Source of the DNA: Rikenellaceae bacterium
GTDB taxonomy: Bacteria > Bacteroidota > Bacteroidia > Bacteroidales > Rikenellaceae
DNA: 44,813 bases
Assembly: GCA_031256675.1 (NCBI GenBank)
Contig: JAIRQC010000008.1
Location: 1-44,813 of the forward strand
Reading direction: 5' to 3'
The notes beneath the pieces were generated by a model. It was not told where the DNA came from. It did not search any database and saw only the letters and a list, made by a program, of their open reading frames with translations. The position numbers and the translations under genes were made by a program. Below are positions 1-9,365 of the stretch, piece after piece. The number at the start of each line of letters is the position of its first letter. The stretch's first letter is position 1.

Positions 1-98
1 GACGTTCGGTGGTCGGGCAGGGCAGGATAAAAATAGCCGTCAGCGACAAGCAGGCCCTCGCAACAGCCACCGGCGACAAACACTACTTAAACAAATGA
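1..98 (+). CDS. C-terminal tail of an unidentified protein (partial)
   Basis: Reading from base 3, an open frame of 31 codons runs from the window edge to a TGA at 96-98. The peptide ends in a mixed hydrophobic/charged stretch (KIAVSDKQALAT, then KHYLNK) that looks like the end of a folded protein, while the first frame closes early. It lies on the same strand as and 63 bases before the first glycoside hydrolase, so it may be an upstream member of the same cluster. Too little is visible to name a family. The frame choice is an inference. Confidence 0.45.
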   Translation, partial: RSVVGQGRIKIAVSDKQALATATGDKHYLNK

Positions 99-161
99 TA
101 TTAAAACTGATATTGCAACATTTTTAATCGGGCTGACAGCCTCTTAAATATCCATTTAATC

Positions 162-2555
162 ATGAGAAAATTATTTTTAATTCCGGCATTTCTGTTCGCC
201 TCGGGCGTTACTTTTGGAAGTTCACAGAAGCAACCGACCTATCCTGTTGCGGGGGCGGATGAGCGGACGCCGTCGCGGGCGCAGTATTTTTCGTGGATCA
301 ACAACACGAACGAAGGGTCGACCGAGGCCCATACGATGGTCAATCTCGACTTTTTCGAGTGGCTGCACCGCGAGTACGGTATGCAACTTGACATATACGC
401 TTTCGACGTGGGATTTACCGACGGCAATAACTTTTACGGCTCGACCCGCTCGGAGCGCTTCAAGACCAAATACCCCAACGGTCTGGACGCCATTTACCGC
501 AAGGCCAAAGCTATGGGCACGCGCCTCGGCAGCTGGAGCGGGCCCGACGGCTTCGGCGATACGCCCGAGCAGGCCGCTGAACGAAAGGATATGATGGTCT
601 CGCTGTGCCGCGACTATGAGTGGGCGCTGTACAAGTTCGACGGCGTGTGCGGCCAGCTGCGCAGGGATAAGGCTGCCGATTTCGTCGACATGATGGCCCG
701 CTCGCGCAGTTACAGCCCCGACCTGATCCTGCTCAACCACCGTCTGGAACTCTACGAGGGGATGCCCTACGCAACGACATTCCTCTGGGAGGGGGCGGAG
801 ACCTACGTCGATTCATACGGCATCAGCAACAACCAGACTGCGCCGCACAATCGTGCAGGCGTGCTTGCGCGCGGCCTGACGCCCGACCTGAAACGGCTTA
901 CGGAGGATCACGGCGTGTGCCTCTCGTCGTGCCTCGACTACTGGGACGACGACCTGATATTGCAGGCCTTCAACCGCTCGCTGATCCTCGCGCCGGAGAT
1001 CTACGGCAACCCATGGCTGCTGCGCGACGACGAATTTCCCAAGCTGGCAAGGATATACAACCTCCACCGCCGCTTCCGCGACATACTGGTCGACGGCATG
1101 GTGTTGCCCGAACAGTATGGCCTCTATCCCATATCGCGCGGCGACGCTCAGACCCGCCTCATAACGCTGCGCAATCTCGAATGGACGGACAGGGTGCAGA
1201 CGGTTGTCCTCAATGGCGAGATCGGCCTCACGAAGGGCAAGAACGTGAAGGTGCGGCTGTTCCATCCGATAGAGAAGATCGTCGGAACGTATAAATACGG
1301 CGACAGGATAGAGATTACCGTCCCCGCGTTCCGCTCGCTACTGCTCTTTGTCTCGACAAGCGACAAATACGACGACGAACCGGGCGTAGAGGGTGTGGAC
1401 TACGAGGTGGTGCGCAACGTTGCGGGGCGTCCGGTAGAGATACGCCTGCTGGGATTGTCGGGCACGGAGGCCGAGATCCGGCTGCCCAAAAAGTTGCAGG
1501 GGAGAAGCGTAACCGTCGACGGACAGAAGGCGCCCGCCCTGACAGCGGGCAAGACCATGAACATCCGCTTCGAGGGCGAGAGGCTGAAACGGCATTACCA
1601 CCGCAAAATGGCCGACCTGTCCCGCATTGACGTGACCAAAGACGCTTCGGCCCTGTACGAGGCGACGGTCTTTGCCGCCGACAACAACCCGTTGGAGGCG
1701 CGCTCGCTCAAACGTTCGGGCGAAACGGCCATCCCTCAGGTGAAGGCGGCGCGCGATGCGTTCTTCAACCAGGAGATGTTCGTCAACCGCGGCATATGGG
1801 ACAGGTATCTGTTTGACGGCGACATGAACACCGGCTTCTGGCCATACTGTTCCGGCTATGGCGATCAGCGTGTCAGGGGCGGCTGCTTCCGCCTCGATCT
1901 GGGCGGCGAGATGCGCGTGGACAGCGTCATTATCAAGGTTAAGGATGTTTTCCGGCTCAACCCGCTGCAGCCCCAGACAGCCCGCTTCGCCGACATTTCT
2001 ACCGATCTCGAACGGTGGCGTTCGGTGGCGTTCATATGCGACACGCACATCAATATTCCTGTGGCGGGGCCGATGCGCTATATGAAACTGATCGCGTACC
2101 CCACTGCGATCCAGGAGCTGGAGGTCTATTCGGGCGGCAAAAAGCTGGATCCTTCCGCTTTCCGCGCCAGCAACCTCTTCGCCCGCGCCATGACCTGCGA
2201 GGCGATGTGGGGCGCCACTTTCACGTTCGACGAGATTGCCGAACAGAGCTACCTGTCGGTGGCCGTCAACGGCAGGCACGGCGTTGAGGGGGCATACGCG
2301 GCCATGAAGGTCGACGGGAAGCTGGTCGGCGCGCCCTCCCGCGCGCGTTCGTATCCAACCAACGCATGGGAGTATCCGGTGCGCGGCTACGACTCCAACA
2401 CCACCTACTACTTCCCTGTGGACGGGAGCATGAAGGGCAAAAAAATCGAGGTCTTCGTGATGGGCTACGACAAGGACAACCTCAACGTCAAACCCGAAGC
2501 GTGGTTCTCGGCATATCCCGTGCCGTACAGGGAGAAAAAGATGGTCATCATGTAA
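162..2555 (+). CDS. Exported glycoside hydrolase, clan GH-D-like barrel with discoidin-like C-terminal domain
   Basis: The 797-residue protein starts with a signal peptide (MRKLFLIPAFLFASGVTFG). Residues ~35-340 look like a TIM barrel. The segment YKFDG (K158, D160) resembles the KxD nucleophile strand of alpha-galactosidase-type GH27/GH36 enzymes, and a later segment with LSSCLDYWDDD could hold the acid/base; both roles are inferred. A beta-rich segment follows (~340-480). Residues ~530-690 look like an F5/8 type C (discoidin) carbohydrate-binding domain, with FDGDMNTGFW, LDLGGEMRVDSV and an IQELEVYSG ending. The last ~100 residues look like another beta-sandwich. I cannot assign a CAZy family number. 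It heads a run of four same-strand hydrolases and ends only 4 bases before the next start, which suggests an operon. Substrate unknown; a terminal alpha-linked galactose-like sugar is a guess. Confidence 0.7.
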   Translation: MRKLFLIPAFLFASGVTFGSSQKQPTYPVAGADERTPSRAQYFSWINNTNEGSTEAHTMVNLDFFEWLHREYGMQLDIYAFDVGFTDGNNFYGSTRSERFKTKYPNGLDAIYRKAKAMGTRLGSWSGPDGFGDTPEQAAERKDMMVSLCRDYEWALYKFDGVCGQLRRDKAADFVDMMARSRSYSPDLILLNHRLELYEGMPYATTFLWEGAETYVDSYGISNNQTAPHNRAGVLARGLTPDLKRLTEDHGVCLSSCLDYWDDDLILQAFNRSLILAPEIYGNPWLLRDDEFPKLARIYNLHRRFRDILVDGMVLPEQYGLYPISRGDAQTRLITLRNLEWTDRVQTVVLNGEIGLTKGKNVKVRLFHPIEKIVGTYKYGDRIEITVPAFRSLLLFVSTSDKYDDEPGVEGVDYEVVRNVAGRPVEIRLLGLSGTEAEIRLPKKLQGRSVTVDGQKAPALTAGKTMNIRFEGERLKRHYHRKMADLSRIDVTKDASALYEATVFAADNNPLEARSLKRSGETAIPQVKAARDAFFNQEMFVNRGIWDRYLFDGDMNTGFWPYCSGYGDQRVRGGCFRLDLGGEMRVDSVIIKVKDVFRLNPLQPQTARFADISTDLERWRSVAFICDTHINIPVAGPMRYMKLIAYPTAIQELEVYSGGKKLDPSAFRASNLFARAMTCEAMWGATFTFDEIAEQSYLSVAVNGRHGVEGAYAAMKVDGKLVGAPSRARSYPTNAWEYPVRGYDSNTTYYFPVDGSMKGKKIEVFVMGYDKDNLNVKPEAWFSAYPVPYREKKMVIM

Positions 2556-2559
2556 CGTT

Positions 2560-4341
2560 ATGGATGTAAAAACGAGAAGGCGCCTGATCATCGGTGCATG
2601 TTCCCTCCTGTTCGTTCTGCCGGCAGGGTCGCATTCCGTGGAGAATGATTTTATCGACGTGTTCGACACGCCGTTCAGCCGCTACGGGGCGTATGTAGCG
2701 TTGTCGGCAGACAGGAACAGGAAAGAGATAACCATCCACAATATCCGCAGGGTGTTCGACGCTGCGCGGGCCTTTACGCTCGTCCTCGAAAAGGGCGGCG
2801 AGCGCATAACGGACTTTACCATATCGGCCAGTCCCGCCCGTGCAGTTATCAACACGGCGGCGGGGCATGTGGAGGCCTATGTCAGGGACGACGAAACGAT
2901 TGTGTTCGAAAGTTTCGGGCCCGACTTTGTCTTCAACCACGCGCCGAACGGCTACGGCATAGCCGAAGGGGCGGACGGAAAGGGAGCGTTCAGGATAATC
3001 GGCGGCAGGTCATATTCGCTGTTCACCGTCGAGCGCGGGCAGGGGGTTCTAAGCGGCCCCCTGTCGAAACCGCGCGATAACGCCAAACCTCTGGACAGGC
3101 GCAACATCTTGTCGGTCAAGCAGGAAGACGGGAAGATACTGATGGCTTTGACGATTGCGGAAAAGGAGGTAAAAGGGACGCTAACGCCCATAGACACAAA
3201 GGCGGATATTGCCGCAATCAGGCGCGAATGGGAGGCGTTTTACAAAAAAACGCCGTGCAGGGACGGCGACGGGTTTGTCGCGCTGAGCTGGTTCAACCTG
3301 TGGTCGTGCTATGTGCGCGCCGAGGGGCATTACGGGCACGACGCCATGCTGATGTCGAAAAAGTACATGAGTTCCGTCTGGGCGTGGGATCACTGCTTTA
3401 ACGCGCTGGCCATTGCGCAGACGGGCAGGCAGGCGGCGTATGAACAGTTCGAATTGCCGTTCCTGCGCCAGGCCGAAACGGGCGCGCTGCCCGACATGAT
3501 CAACCCCAACGAAGCCCTGGCGTGGGGCATAACCAAACCGCCAGTGCATGGATGGTGCTTCGGCAAACTGATGGACAGGTTCGACTTTCCGGCGGCGACC
3601 CTGAAAAAGACAGCCCTCTATCTGGAAAAGCAGCTTCGCTGGTGGACGGACTACCGTGACAGCGACGGCGACGGCATACCCGATTACCCGCAGGGATGCG
3701 ACAGCGGCTGGGACAATTCCACCTCTTTCGACGCATCGTTCTTCATGGAAACGCCCGACCTGCCCGCCTATCTGGTGTTGCAGGCCCTGACGATAGGGCG
3801 CATATACGAAAAGACGGGCGACAAGGGCAAGGCGAAATTCTGGCGCGACCATGCCGAAAAACTGCTGAAAAGCCTGTATGAACACAGCTGGAACGGGGAA
3901 CGGTTCGTGGCAAAAGCGAGCCGCACACATGAACACGAAAGCAGTCCGACATCGCTCATAACGCTTATGCCAATCGTACTGGGCGACGTGCTGGACAGGG
4001 ACAAAATGGACAGACTCGTGGCCATTCTGCGCGAGAACTTCTTAACGGAATTTGGCATTGCGACCGAAGAGCCCAAAAGCCCACGATATATAAGCGACGG
4101 CTACTGGCGGGGCCCGATCTGGGCGCCGCCGACCTATCTGATCATCGACGGGCTGCGCCGCGCGGGACATGACGGGCTGGCCCGCGAGATAGCAGTGCGG
4201 TTTATAAATATGGTAAGCCGCACGGCCAAAGGCAATTACGAGAATTTCGACGCGCTGACGGGCAGGGGCTTGCGCGCCCCGGGCTACACATGGACTACAA
4301 GCGTGTTCCTGCTGCTGCTCGAAGAGTACGGAAACGCTTAA
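2560..4341 (+). CDS. Exported GH63/GH37-type (MGH1-like) alpha-glycosidase
   Basis: The 593-residue protein has a basic start (MDVKTRRRLI) and a hydrophobic segment typical of a signal peptide. Residues ~230-590 carry the (alpha/alpha)6-barrel signature of GH63/trehalase-like enzymes: VWAWDHCFN (~275), NPNEALAWG, DSGWDNSTSF (D381-D385), DGYWRGPIW and NYENFDALTG (E561). In GH37/GH63 an Asp in the GWD-type loop and a Glu near the C-terminal NYE loop are the usual acid and base; D385 or D381 and E561 are my candidates. Characterised relatives trim alpha-glucosides or mannosylglycerate-type substrates. The start lies 4 bases after the preceding stop, so it is probably co-transcribed. Exact linkage cannot be read from sequence. 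Confidence 0.8.
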   Translation: MDVKTRRRLIIGACSLLFVLPAGSHSVENDFIDVFDTPFSRYGAYVALSADRNRKEITIHNIRRVFDAARAFTLVLEKGGERITDFTISASPARAVINTAAGHVEAYVRDDETIVFESFGPDFVFNHAPNGYGIAEGADGKGAFRIIGGRSYSLFTVERGQGVLSGPLSKPRDNAKPLDRRNILSVKQEDGKILMALTIAEKEVKGTLTPIDTKADIAAIRREWEAFYKKTPCRDGDGFVALSWFNLWSCYVRAEGHYGHDAMLMSKKYMSSVWAWDHCFNALAIAQTGRQAAYEQFELPFLRQAETGALPDMINPNEALAWGITKPPVHGWCFGKLMDRFDFPAATLKKTALYLEKQLRWWTDYRDSDGDGIPDYPQGCDSGWDNSTSFDASFFMETPDLPAYLVLQALTIGRIYEKTGDKGKAKFWRDHAEKLLKSLYEHSWNGERFVAKASRTHEHESSPTSLITLMPIVLGDVLDRDKMDRLVAILRENFLTEFGIATEEPKSPRYISDGYWRGPIWAPPTYLIIDGLRRAGHDGLAREIAVRFINMVSRTAKGNYENFDALTGRGLRAPGYTWTTSVFLLLLEEYGNA

Positions 4342-4348
4342 TCAGGAA

Positions 4349-4392
4349 GTTTCGCCCGCCGCCCTCCATGCAGGGGCGGCGGGGAGCGAAAC
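4349..4392. promoter_or_regulatory. Large GC-rich intercistronic hairpin
   Basis: GTTTCGC (4349-4355) pairs with GCGAAAC (4386-4392), and CCGCCGCCC (4356-4364) pairs with GGGCGGCGG (4374-4382), leaving a 3-base bulge and a 9-base loop. It sits between the GH63-type and GH95 genes. No T-run follows, so it is more likely an RNA-stability or processing structure, or a REP-like element, than a simple intrinsic terminator. Confidence 0.55.
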
Positions 4393-4451
4393 GCAACACA
4401 GGGAGCATAAGATTTTCGATGAATAAATTTCCGACTGTTAAATCATCGGCT

Positions 4452-6884
4452 ATGAAAAAATTTTCACTGTTGGTACTCTCGCTGGCGTGCGCGTTTGCCG
4501 CCGAAGCATCCGACCTCGAACTCTGTTACCGGCAACCTGCAAAGGTGTGGACGGAGGCCCTGCCTTTGGGCAATTCGAGGCTGGGGGCGATGGTTTTCGG
4601 CGATCCGGCAAAGGAATGCATCCAGCTCAACGAGGAGACGTTCTGGGGCGGAAGTCCGCACGACAATAATGTCGAGGCGTTTGGCGACGCGCTGCCCGTT
4701 GCGCGAAAGCTCGTGCTCGAGGGAAAGGAGAAGGAGGCGGCGGAGGTACTGAACAAAATAAACATACCTCACAACGGAATGCCGTACCTGACCGTCGGAA
4801 ACCTGATACTCGATTTCCCTGGCCATGAGAACTACACCGGCTACAAACGCCTGCTGGACATTGAGAGGGCCGTGCAGACGACGGAATACAGTTCGAAGGG
4901 CGTTGCATACAGGCGCGAAACGTTCGCATCCTTCACACGGAACGTCATCATCATGCGCATTACCGCCGACAGGGAGAAGAGCATAACCTTTACCGCCGGC
5001 TATAATACCCCGCTGCCGAAACATTCGGTCGCCGCCAAAGGGAACAGGCTGATACTCAAAGGAACGGGGACGGATCACGAAGGGGTCGCGGGACTTGTCC
5101 GGTTCGAAAACCGGACGCAGATAGATGCGACAGGGGGCAAAGTCAAGGCCGAAAAGGAGAGGATCGTCGTTACCGGCGCAACCTCCGTCACCATACTGAT
5201 CTCGATCGCCACGAATTTCATCGATTACGACGATATAAGCGCCGACGAGGGCAGGCGTGCCGAATCGTGGCTCAAATCCGCTTCGGGCATTGCCTACGGG
5301 CAGATGCTTGCCGAACATGTCGAGTATTACCGCAAACAGTTCGGCAGGGTAAGCCTGAATGTCGGACGGGCTAAGGGGCAGGAAGAGGATACGCATGTGA
5401 GGATACGGAACTTCAAGGATGGCAACGACCCGGGCCTGGTCGCCCTTATGTTCCAGTTCGGTCGCTACCTGCTGATCAGCTCCTCGCAGCCCGGAGGCCA
5501 GCCGGCCAACCTGCAAGGCATATGGAACGACCAGCTCTCGCCGCCCTGGGACAGTAAATACACCATCAACATCAATGCCCAGATGAATTACTGGCCCGCC
5601 GAGGCGACGAACCTCGGCGAAACGCACGAACCATTGTTCCGGATAATCAGGGATCTGTCCGTTACCGGACAGAAGACGGCAAAAATTATGTACGGCAGCC
5701 GCGGATGGTGTGCACACCACAACACCGACCTCTGGCGTATAGCGGGGCCGGTGGACAAACCGAACACCGGCATGTGGCCCACAGGCGGGGCGTGGCTGGG
5801 GCAGCACATCTGGCAACATTATCTCTACACGGGCGACAAGGCCTTCCTGAGGGAGTATTATCCGGCGCTGAAAGGCGCGGCGGACTTTCTGCTGGGCGCT
5901 CTGGCGGAGCATCCCCGATATGGGTGGCTGACGCTCGCGCCGTCGGTATCGCCCGAACAGGGCCCTCAGGGAAGCAAAACGAACATCGTCGCGGGGGCCA
6001 CGATGGACAATCAGATAGCGTTCGACGCCCTGAGCAGCGCGCTTTACGCGACGAAAATACTCGATGCGGACGACGGCAGTTATGCCGGCGAACTGGAGAG
6101 AACTGTCGCGCGCCTCGCCCCGATGCAGATAGGCCGGCACAACCAGTTGCAGGAGTGGCTGGCCGATGTGGACGACCCGCAAAACCACCACCGCCACATA
6201 TCGCACCTGTATGGCCTCTATCCGGGCAACCAGATTTCACCGTACACCAGCCCAACGCTGTTCCAGGCGGCAAAGAACTCGCTGCTCTACCGTGGCGACA
6301 TGGCTACGGGATGGTCTATCGGCTGGAAAATCAATCTGTGGGCACGCCTGCTCGACGGCAACCATGCCTACAAGATCATCGCCAACATGCTCACCCTGGT
6401 AGAGCCTGGCAATAATGACGGGCGCACCTATCACAACATGTTCGACGCGCATCCCCCGTTCCAGATCGACGGCAATTTCGGCTTTACGGCAGGCGTGGCC
6501 GAGATGCTGCTGCAAAGCCACGACGGGGCAGTCCATCTGTTGCCGGCCATTCCCGATGTATGGAAAAAGGGCGAAGTGAGGGGGCTGATGGCCCGCGGGG
6601 GCTTCGAGGTATCCATGACATGGGACGGCAACGAGCTGTCGGAGGTCTCCGTCGTCTCAAGGCTGGGGGGCAACCTGCGGCTGCGCTCCTATGTGCCCCT
6701 GTCGGGCCAGGGCCTGACAGGGGCGAAGGGCAGAAACCCGAACCCACTGTATGTGACGGCGGATATAGGGGAACCGCTGACATCGAAGGAGATCGACCCC
6801 CAATATCCCCTGCTGCTCAGGACGTATGAATACGACGTGGACACGCAACCCGGACGGAGGTATACGTTCAGCAGGGGCAGGTAG
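4452..6884 (+). CDS. GH95 alpha-L-fucosidase / alpha-L-galactosidase
   Basis: The ATG at 4452 is preferred over upstream in-frame starts because it gives a clean signal peptide (MKKFSLLVLSLACAFAAEA) and a usual family length of 810 residues. The N-terminal domain has the GH95 signature (PLGNSRLGAMVFG, then LNEETFWGG). The catalytic (alpha/alpha)6 barrel has the paired Asn motif NIN (N373, N375), APSVSPEQGP (E502) and FQIDGNFG (D673). These match in order and spacing the Asn pair, acid Glu and activating Asp of the bifidobacterial GH95 enzyme AfcA. The family hydrolyses terminal alpha-1,2-fucose or alpha-L-galactose with inversion. It probably acts in the periplasm or at the cell surface, removing decorations so that the GH3 and other enzymes can reach the backbone. 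Fucose versus L-galactose cannot be settled here. Confidence 0.93.
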   Translation: MKKFSLLVLSLACAFAAEASDLELCYRQPAKVWTEALPLGNSRLGAMVFGDPAKECIQLNEETFWGGSPHDNNVEAFGDALPVARKLVLEGKEKEAAEVLNKINIPHNGMPYLTVGNLILDFPGHENYTGYKRLLDIERAVQTTEYSSKGVAYRRETFASFTRNVIIMRITADREKSITFTAGYNTPLPKHSVAAKGNRLILKGTGTDHEGVAGLVRFENRTQIDATGGKVKAEKERIVVTGATSVTILISIATNFIDYDDISADEGRRAESWLKSASGIAYGQMLAEHVEYYRKQFGRVSLNVGRAKGQEEDTHVRIRNFKDGNDPGLVALMFQFGRYLLISSSQPGGQPANLQGIWNDQLSPPWDSKYTININAQMNYWPAEATNLGETHEPLFRIIRDLSVTGQKTAKIMYGSRGWCAHHNTDLWRIAGPVDKPNTGMWPTGGAWLGQHIWQHYLYTGDKAFLREYYPALKGAADFLLGALAEHPRYGWLTLAPSVSPEQGPQGSKTNIVAGATMDNQIAFDALSSALYATKILDADDGSYAGELERTVARLAPMQIGRHNQLQEWLADVDDPQNHHRHISHLYGLYPGNQISPYTSPTLFQAAKNSLLYRGDMATGWSIGWKINLWARLLDGNHAYKIIANMLTLVEPGNNDGRTYHNMFDAHPPFQIDGNFGFTAGVAEMLLQSHDGAVHLLPAIPDVWKKGEVRGLMARGGFEVSMTWDGNELSEVSVVSRLGGNLRLRSYVPLSGQGLTGAKGRNPNPLYVTADIGEPLTSKEIDPQYPLLLRTYEYDVDTQPGRRYTFSRGR

Positions 6885-6920
6885 AAGCCGCACAGCATAA
6901 ATCATTAACACACAACTGAT

Positions 6921-9107
6921 ATGTCATACAGGGCCATACTATGCCTCGCATGTCTCACGTACCTTACAGGGACGCAGGCGCAGGAGAAAAAATGGGTTGA
7001 TCTCAATCAAAACGGTATACGGGATTTGTACGAAAATCCCGATGCGGATATTGATCTGCGGGTAGACGACCTGCTGTCAAGGATGACAGCCGAAGAAAAG
7101 ACGAAAGTACTCCTCAACTATGCGCCCGCAATACCGCGTCTGGGGATCGACAAGTATTACACCGGCAACGAAGCCCTGCACGGCATTGTCCGTCCGGGCA
7201 AGTTCACCGTTTTCCCGCAGGCCATTGCATTGGCCTCTACATGGAACCCCTCCCTGATCAGGGAGGTGGCCGCCGCCGCTTCGGACGAGGCAAGGGGGAG
7301 GTGGAACGAGCTGGAACGCGGCAAAAGGCAGCATACGCGCTCGGCAGACCTGCTGACTTTCTGGTCGCCGACCGTCAACATGGCGCGCGACCCGCGCTGG
7401 GGACGCACTCCCGAAACGTATGGGGAAGATCCGTACCTGGCCTCCCAAATCGGCATAGCCTTCGTACAGGGGCTGCAAGGCGACGACCCGCATTATCTGA
7501 AAACGGTCTCCACGCCCAAGCATTTCATCGCCAACAACGAAGAGCATAACCGCGCAAGCTGCAAGGTGGAGGCCTCCGAGCAGATCATCCGCAATTACTA
7601 TCTTCCGGCATTCCGCGCACTGGTTGTCAAGGGCCGCGCCCAGTCGATCATGACCGCCTATCCAGCCATAAACGGCGTTCCGTGTACGGCCAATAAATGG
7701 CTCGTAAGCGACATACTGCGCAGGGAATGGGGCTTTACCGGATATGTGGTGTCGGACTGCGGCGCAGTAAGCAACATGTATGACCGGCATCATTACACAA
7801 ACTCCTATATGGAGGCGACAGTGGCTGCCATCAGGGCCGGCGTTGACATGGAATGCAACGGCGACTGCAAGGAATGCTGGACATACAGCAACTTCCTTGT
7901 CCCTGCGCTCGACAAGGGGCTGATAAGCGAGCGGGAGATAACGGTCGCCGCCGCCCATGTATTGCGCGTTCACTTCAAGCTCGGGATGTTCGACGACCCC
8001 GACCTGGTGCGGTACAACAGCATATCCCCCTCCGTCGTCGGCTGTCCCATTCATCGGCAGCTGGCCTTGGACGCGGCACGGCAATCCATGGTGCTATTGA
8101 AAAACAACGGAATATTGCCCATAAACGTCAAAAAGGTAAAAACGATAGCCGTACTCGGGATCAACGCCGATAAATGCGAGTTCGGCGATTACAGCGGCGA
8201 GCCGCTGAACACGCCCGTATCGCCATTGCAGGGCATTATCGACCGCGCAGGCGACAAAATCAGGATTTCGACCCTGCCGTGGGACGAAAAGTCGCAAGAC
8301 TATGCTAAAGAGAGCGATCTTGCCGCCAAAAGCGACATGGCCGTCGTCGTGCTTGGCATTAACAGGGCGATAGAGCAGGAAGGAAGGGACAGGAAAAGTA
8401 TCGGGTTGCCGGAGAATCAGGAGAAGTTCGTAAGGGAGATCTGCAAGGTCAATCCCCGTACCGTCCTCGTCCTTGTTGCCGGCAGCCAGCTGGCTATCTC
8501 ATGGGAGCAGGCGAATATCCCCGCCATACTCAATGCGTGGTATCCGGGCGAGCAGGGCGGCAAGGCTATCGCCGAGGCGCTGTTCGGAGATTACAATCCG
8601 GCAGGACGCCTGCCATTGACCTATTACGGATCGCTGGACTACCTCCCGCCGTTCAACGACTACCGGATCACAAACGGGCGGACATATATGTATTTCGACA
8701 AAAAGGCCGTCTATCCTTTCGGCCACGGATTGAGTTACACGCGCTTTGAATATGGCAACATGAGCGTCGACAAGCCTCAGGCGTCAGTCGGAGACACGGT
8801 CAGGGTGCACATAGAGGTAAAGAACGTCGGCCAGTACGACGGCGACGAGGTTGTGCAGCTCTACCTTAGAGAGCCGCAAGGCGACAAAGAGCGGCCTGTC
8901 CATCAGCTGAAAGGCTTCCGCAGGATACATTTGAAGAGGGGCGAAAAACAGGCCGTAACATTTGAATTAGACCGCGAAGCTCTCTCTTACTGGGACGCGG
9001 ACAACCATTTTGTCGTTCGTCCCGGCACATACGAGATACGGATCGGGGCCTCCTCGGCAGACATAAGACGCCGGTTGGAGTTTAGGATCGAGGATCGGGA
9101 GAGATAG
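6921..9107 (+). CDS. GH3 exo-acting beta-glycosidase (beta-xylosidase/beta-glucosidase type)
   Basis: The 728-residue protein starts with a signal peptide ending around TGTQAQ. Family 3 N-terminal barrel motifs are clear: PRWGRTPETYGEDP, TPKHF, and GFTGYVVSDCGAV with the predicted nucleophile D279. The C-terminal alpha/beta sandwich follows (NNGILPIN, LNAWYPGEQGG, NPAGRLPLT), then a fibronectin-III-like domain from ~610 (VYPFGHGLSYT to the end). The start of the mature protein carries a short Asp-rich segment (DLNQNGIRDLYENP) common in Bacteroidota GH3 enzymes. Its overall form resembles xylosidase-like GH3 subgroups, but specificity among xylose, glucose and arabinose is not decidable. It is the last gene of the first hydrolase run. 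Confidence 0.9.
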   Translation: MSYRAILCLACLTYLTGTQAQEKKWVDLNQNGIRDLYENPDADIDLRVDDLLSRMTAEEKTKVLLNYAPAIPRLGIDKYYTGNEALHGIVRPGKFTVFPQAIALASTWNPSLIREVAAAASDEARGRWNELERGKRQHTRSADLLTFWSPTVNMARDPRWGRTPETYGEDPYLASQIGIAFVQGLQGDDPHYLKTVSTPKHFIANNEEHNRASCKVEASEQIIRNYYLPAFRALVVKGRAQSIMTAYPAINGVPCTANKWLVSDILRREWGFTGYVVSDCGAVSNMYDRHHYTNSYMEATVAAIRAGVDMECNGDCKECWTYSNFLVPALDKGLISEREITVAAAHVLRVHFKLGMFDDPDLVRYNSISPSVVGCPIHRQLALDAARQSMVLLKNNGILPINVKKVKTIAVLGINADKCEFGDYSGEPLNTPVSPLQGIIDRAGDKIRISTLPWDEKSQDYAKESDLAAKSDMAVVVLGINRAIEQEGRDRKSIGLPENQEKFVREICKVNPRTVLVLVAGSQLAISWEQANIPAILNAWYPGEQGGKAIAEALFGDYNPAGRLPLTYYGSLDYLPPFNDYRITNGRTYMYFDKKAVYPFGHGLSYTRFEYGNMSVDKPQASVGDTVRVHIEVKNVGQYDGDEVVQLYLREPQGDKERPVHQLKGFRRIHLKRGEKQAVTFELDREALSYWDADNHFVVRPGTYEIRIGASSADIRRRLEFRIEDRER

Positions 9108-9199
9108 CGGGCGACCGTATGCGTCGGAGAGGTAAAAAAGAGCTGGACATGAAAAGGGCGACACAGACCATAATGAAAAAATCAGCGCTGCTCCCGACA

Positions 9200-9232
9200 G
9201 GACATTGCCTCGCCGGCAATGTCCCGGCGAGG
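9200..9232. promoter_or_regulatory. Two mutually exclusive hairpins
   Basis: Stem A pairs 9200-9209 (GGACATTGCC) with 9215-9224 (GGCAATGTCC), 10 perfect bp with a 5-base loop. Stem B pairs 9208-9216 (CCTCGCCGG) with 9224-9232 (CCGGCGAGG), 9 perfect bp with a 7-base loop. They share bases, so only one can form. This could be a REP-like element or an attenuator-like switch after the GH3 gene; the sequence alone cannot tell. Confidence 0.5.
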
Positions 9233-9289
9233 GAGCGGTGGGTTTTCCTTGTCGGCAATGTTGCGGCGAGAGGGCAGTGGGTTTTCCTT
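9212..9289. repeat. 39-bp tandem repeat, two units
   Basis: Unit 9212-9250 and unit 9251-9289 match at 33 of 39 positions by my count. Both end in GTGGGTTTTCCTT. The unit length is divisible by three. The core CATTGCCTCGCC near the first unit reappears inverted (GGCGAGGCAATG) after nrdG near 23102, suggesting a dispersed family. Confidence 0.6.
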
Positions 9290-9365
9290 AAACGTTGCGG
9301 CCTGAACAATTTGCCCGACGTCTCCATGCTGTCGGGCGGGATCGGGACGGGAACAGTCGGTCAGG

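Larger units (their letters stand above)
9108..9365. other. GC-rich intergenic stretch with tandem repeat and nested hairpins
   Basis: No convincing gene. It holds a two-unit 39-bp repeat and overlapping hairpins, described separately, and ends abruptly at the AT-richer helicase fragment. A weak frame through the repeat would give a 13-residue repeat (GNVPARERWVFLV / GNVAARGQWVFLK), but without support I do not call it. Confidence 0.5.

Noticed and set aside
1338..2669. Long minus-strand open frame (443 codons) opposite the first two hydrolases
   Set aside because: Shadow of high-GC codon use; the plus strand encodes clear domains, while this translation is His/Arg/Val-rich without motifs. 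The same applies to the long antisense frames at 4464-6206, 27879-30092 and 31033-32817.
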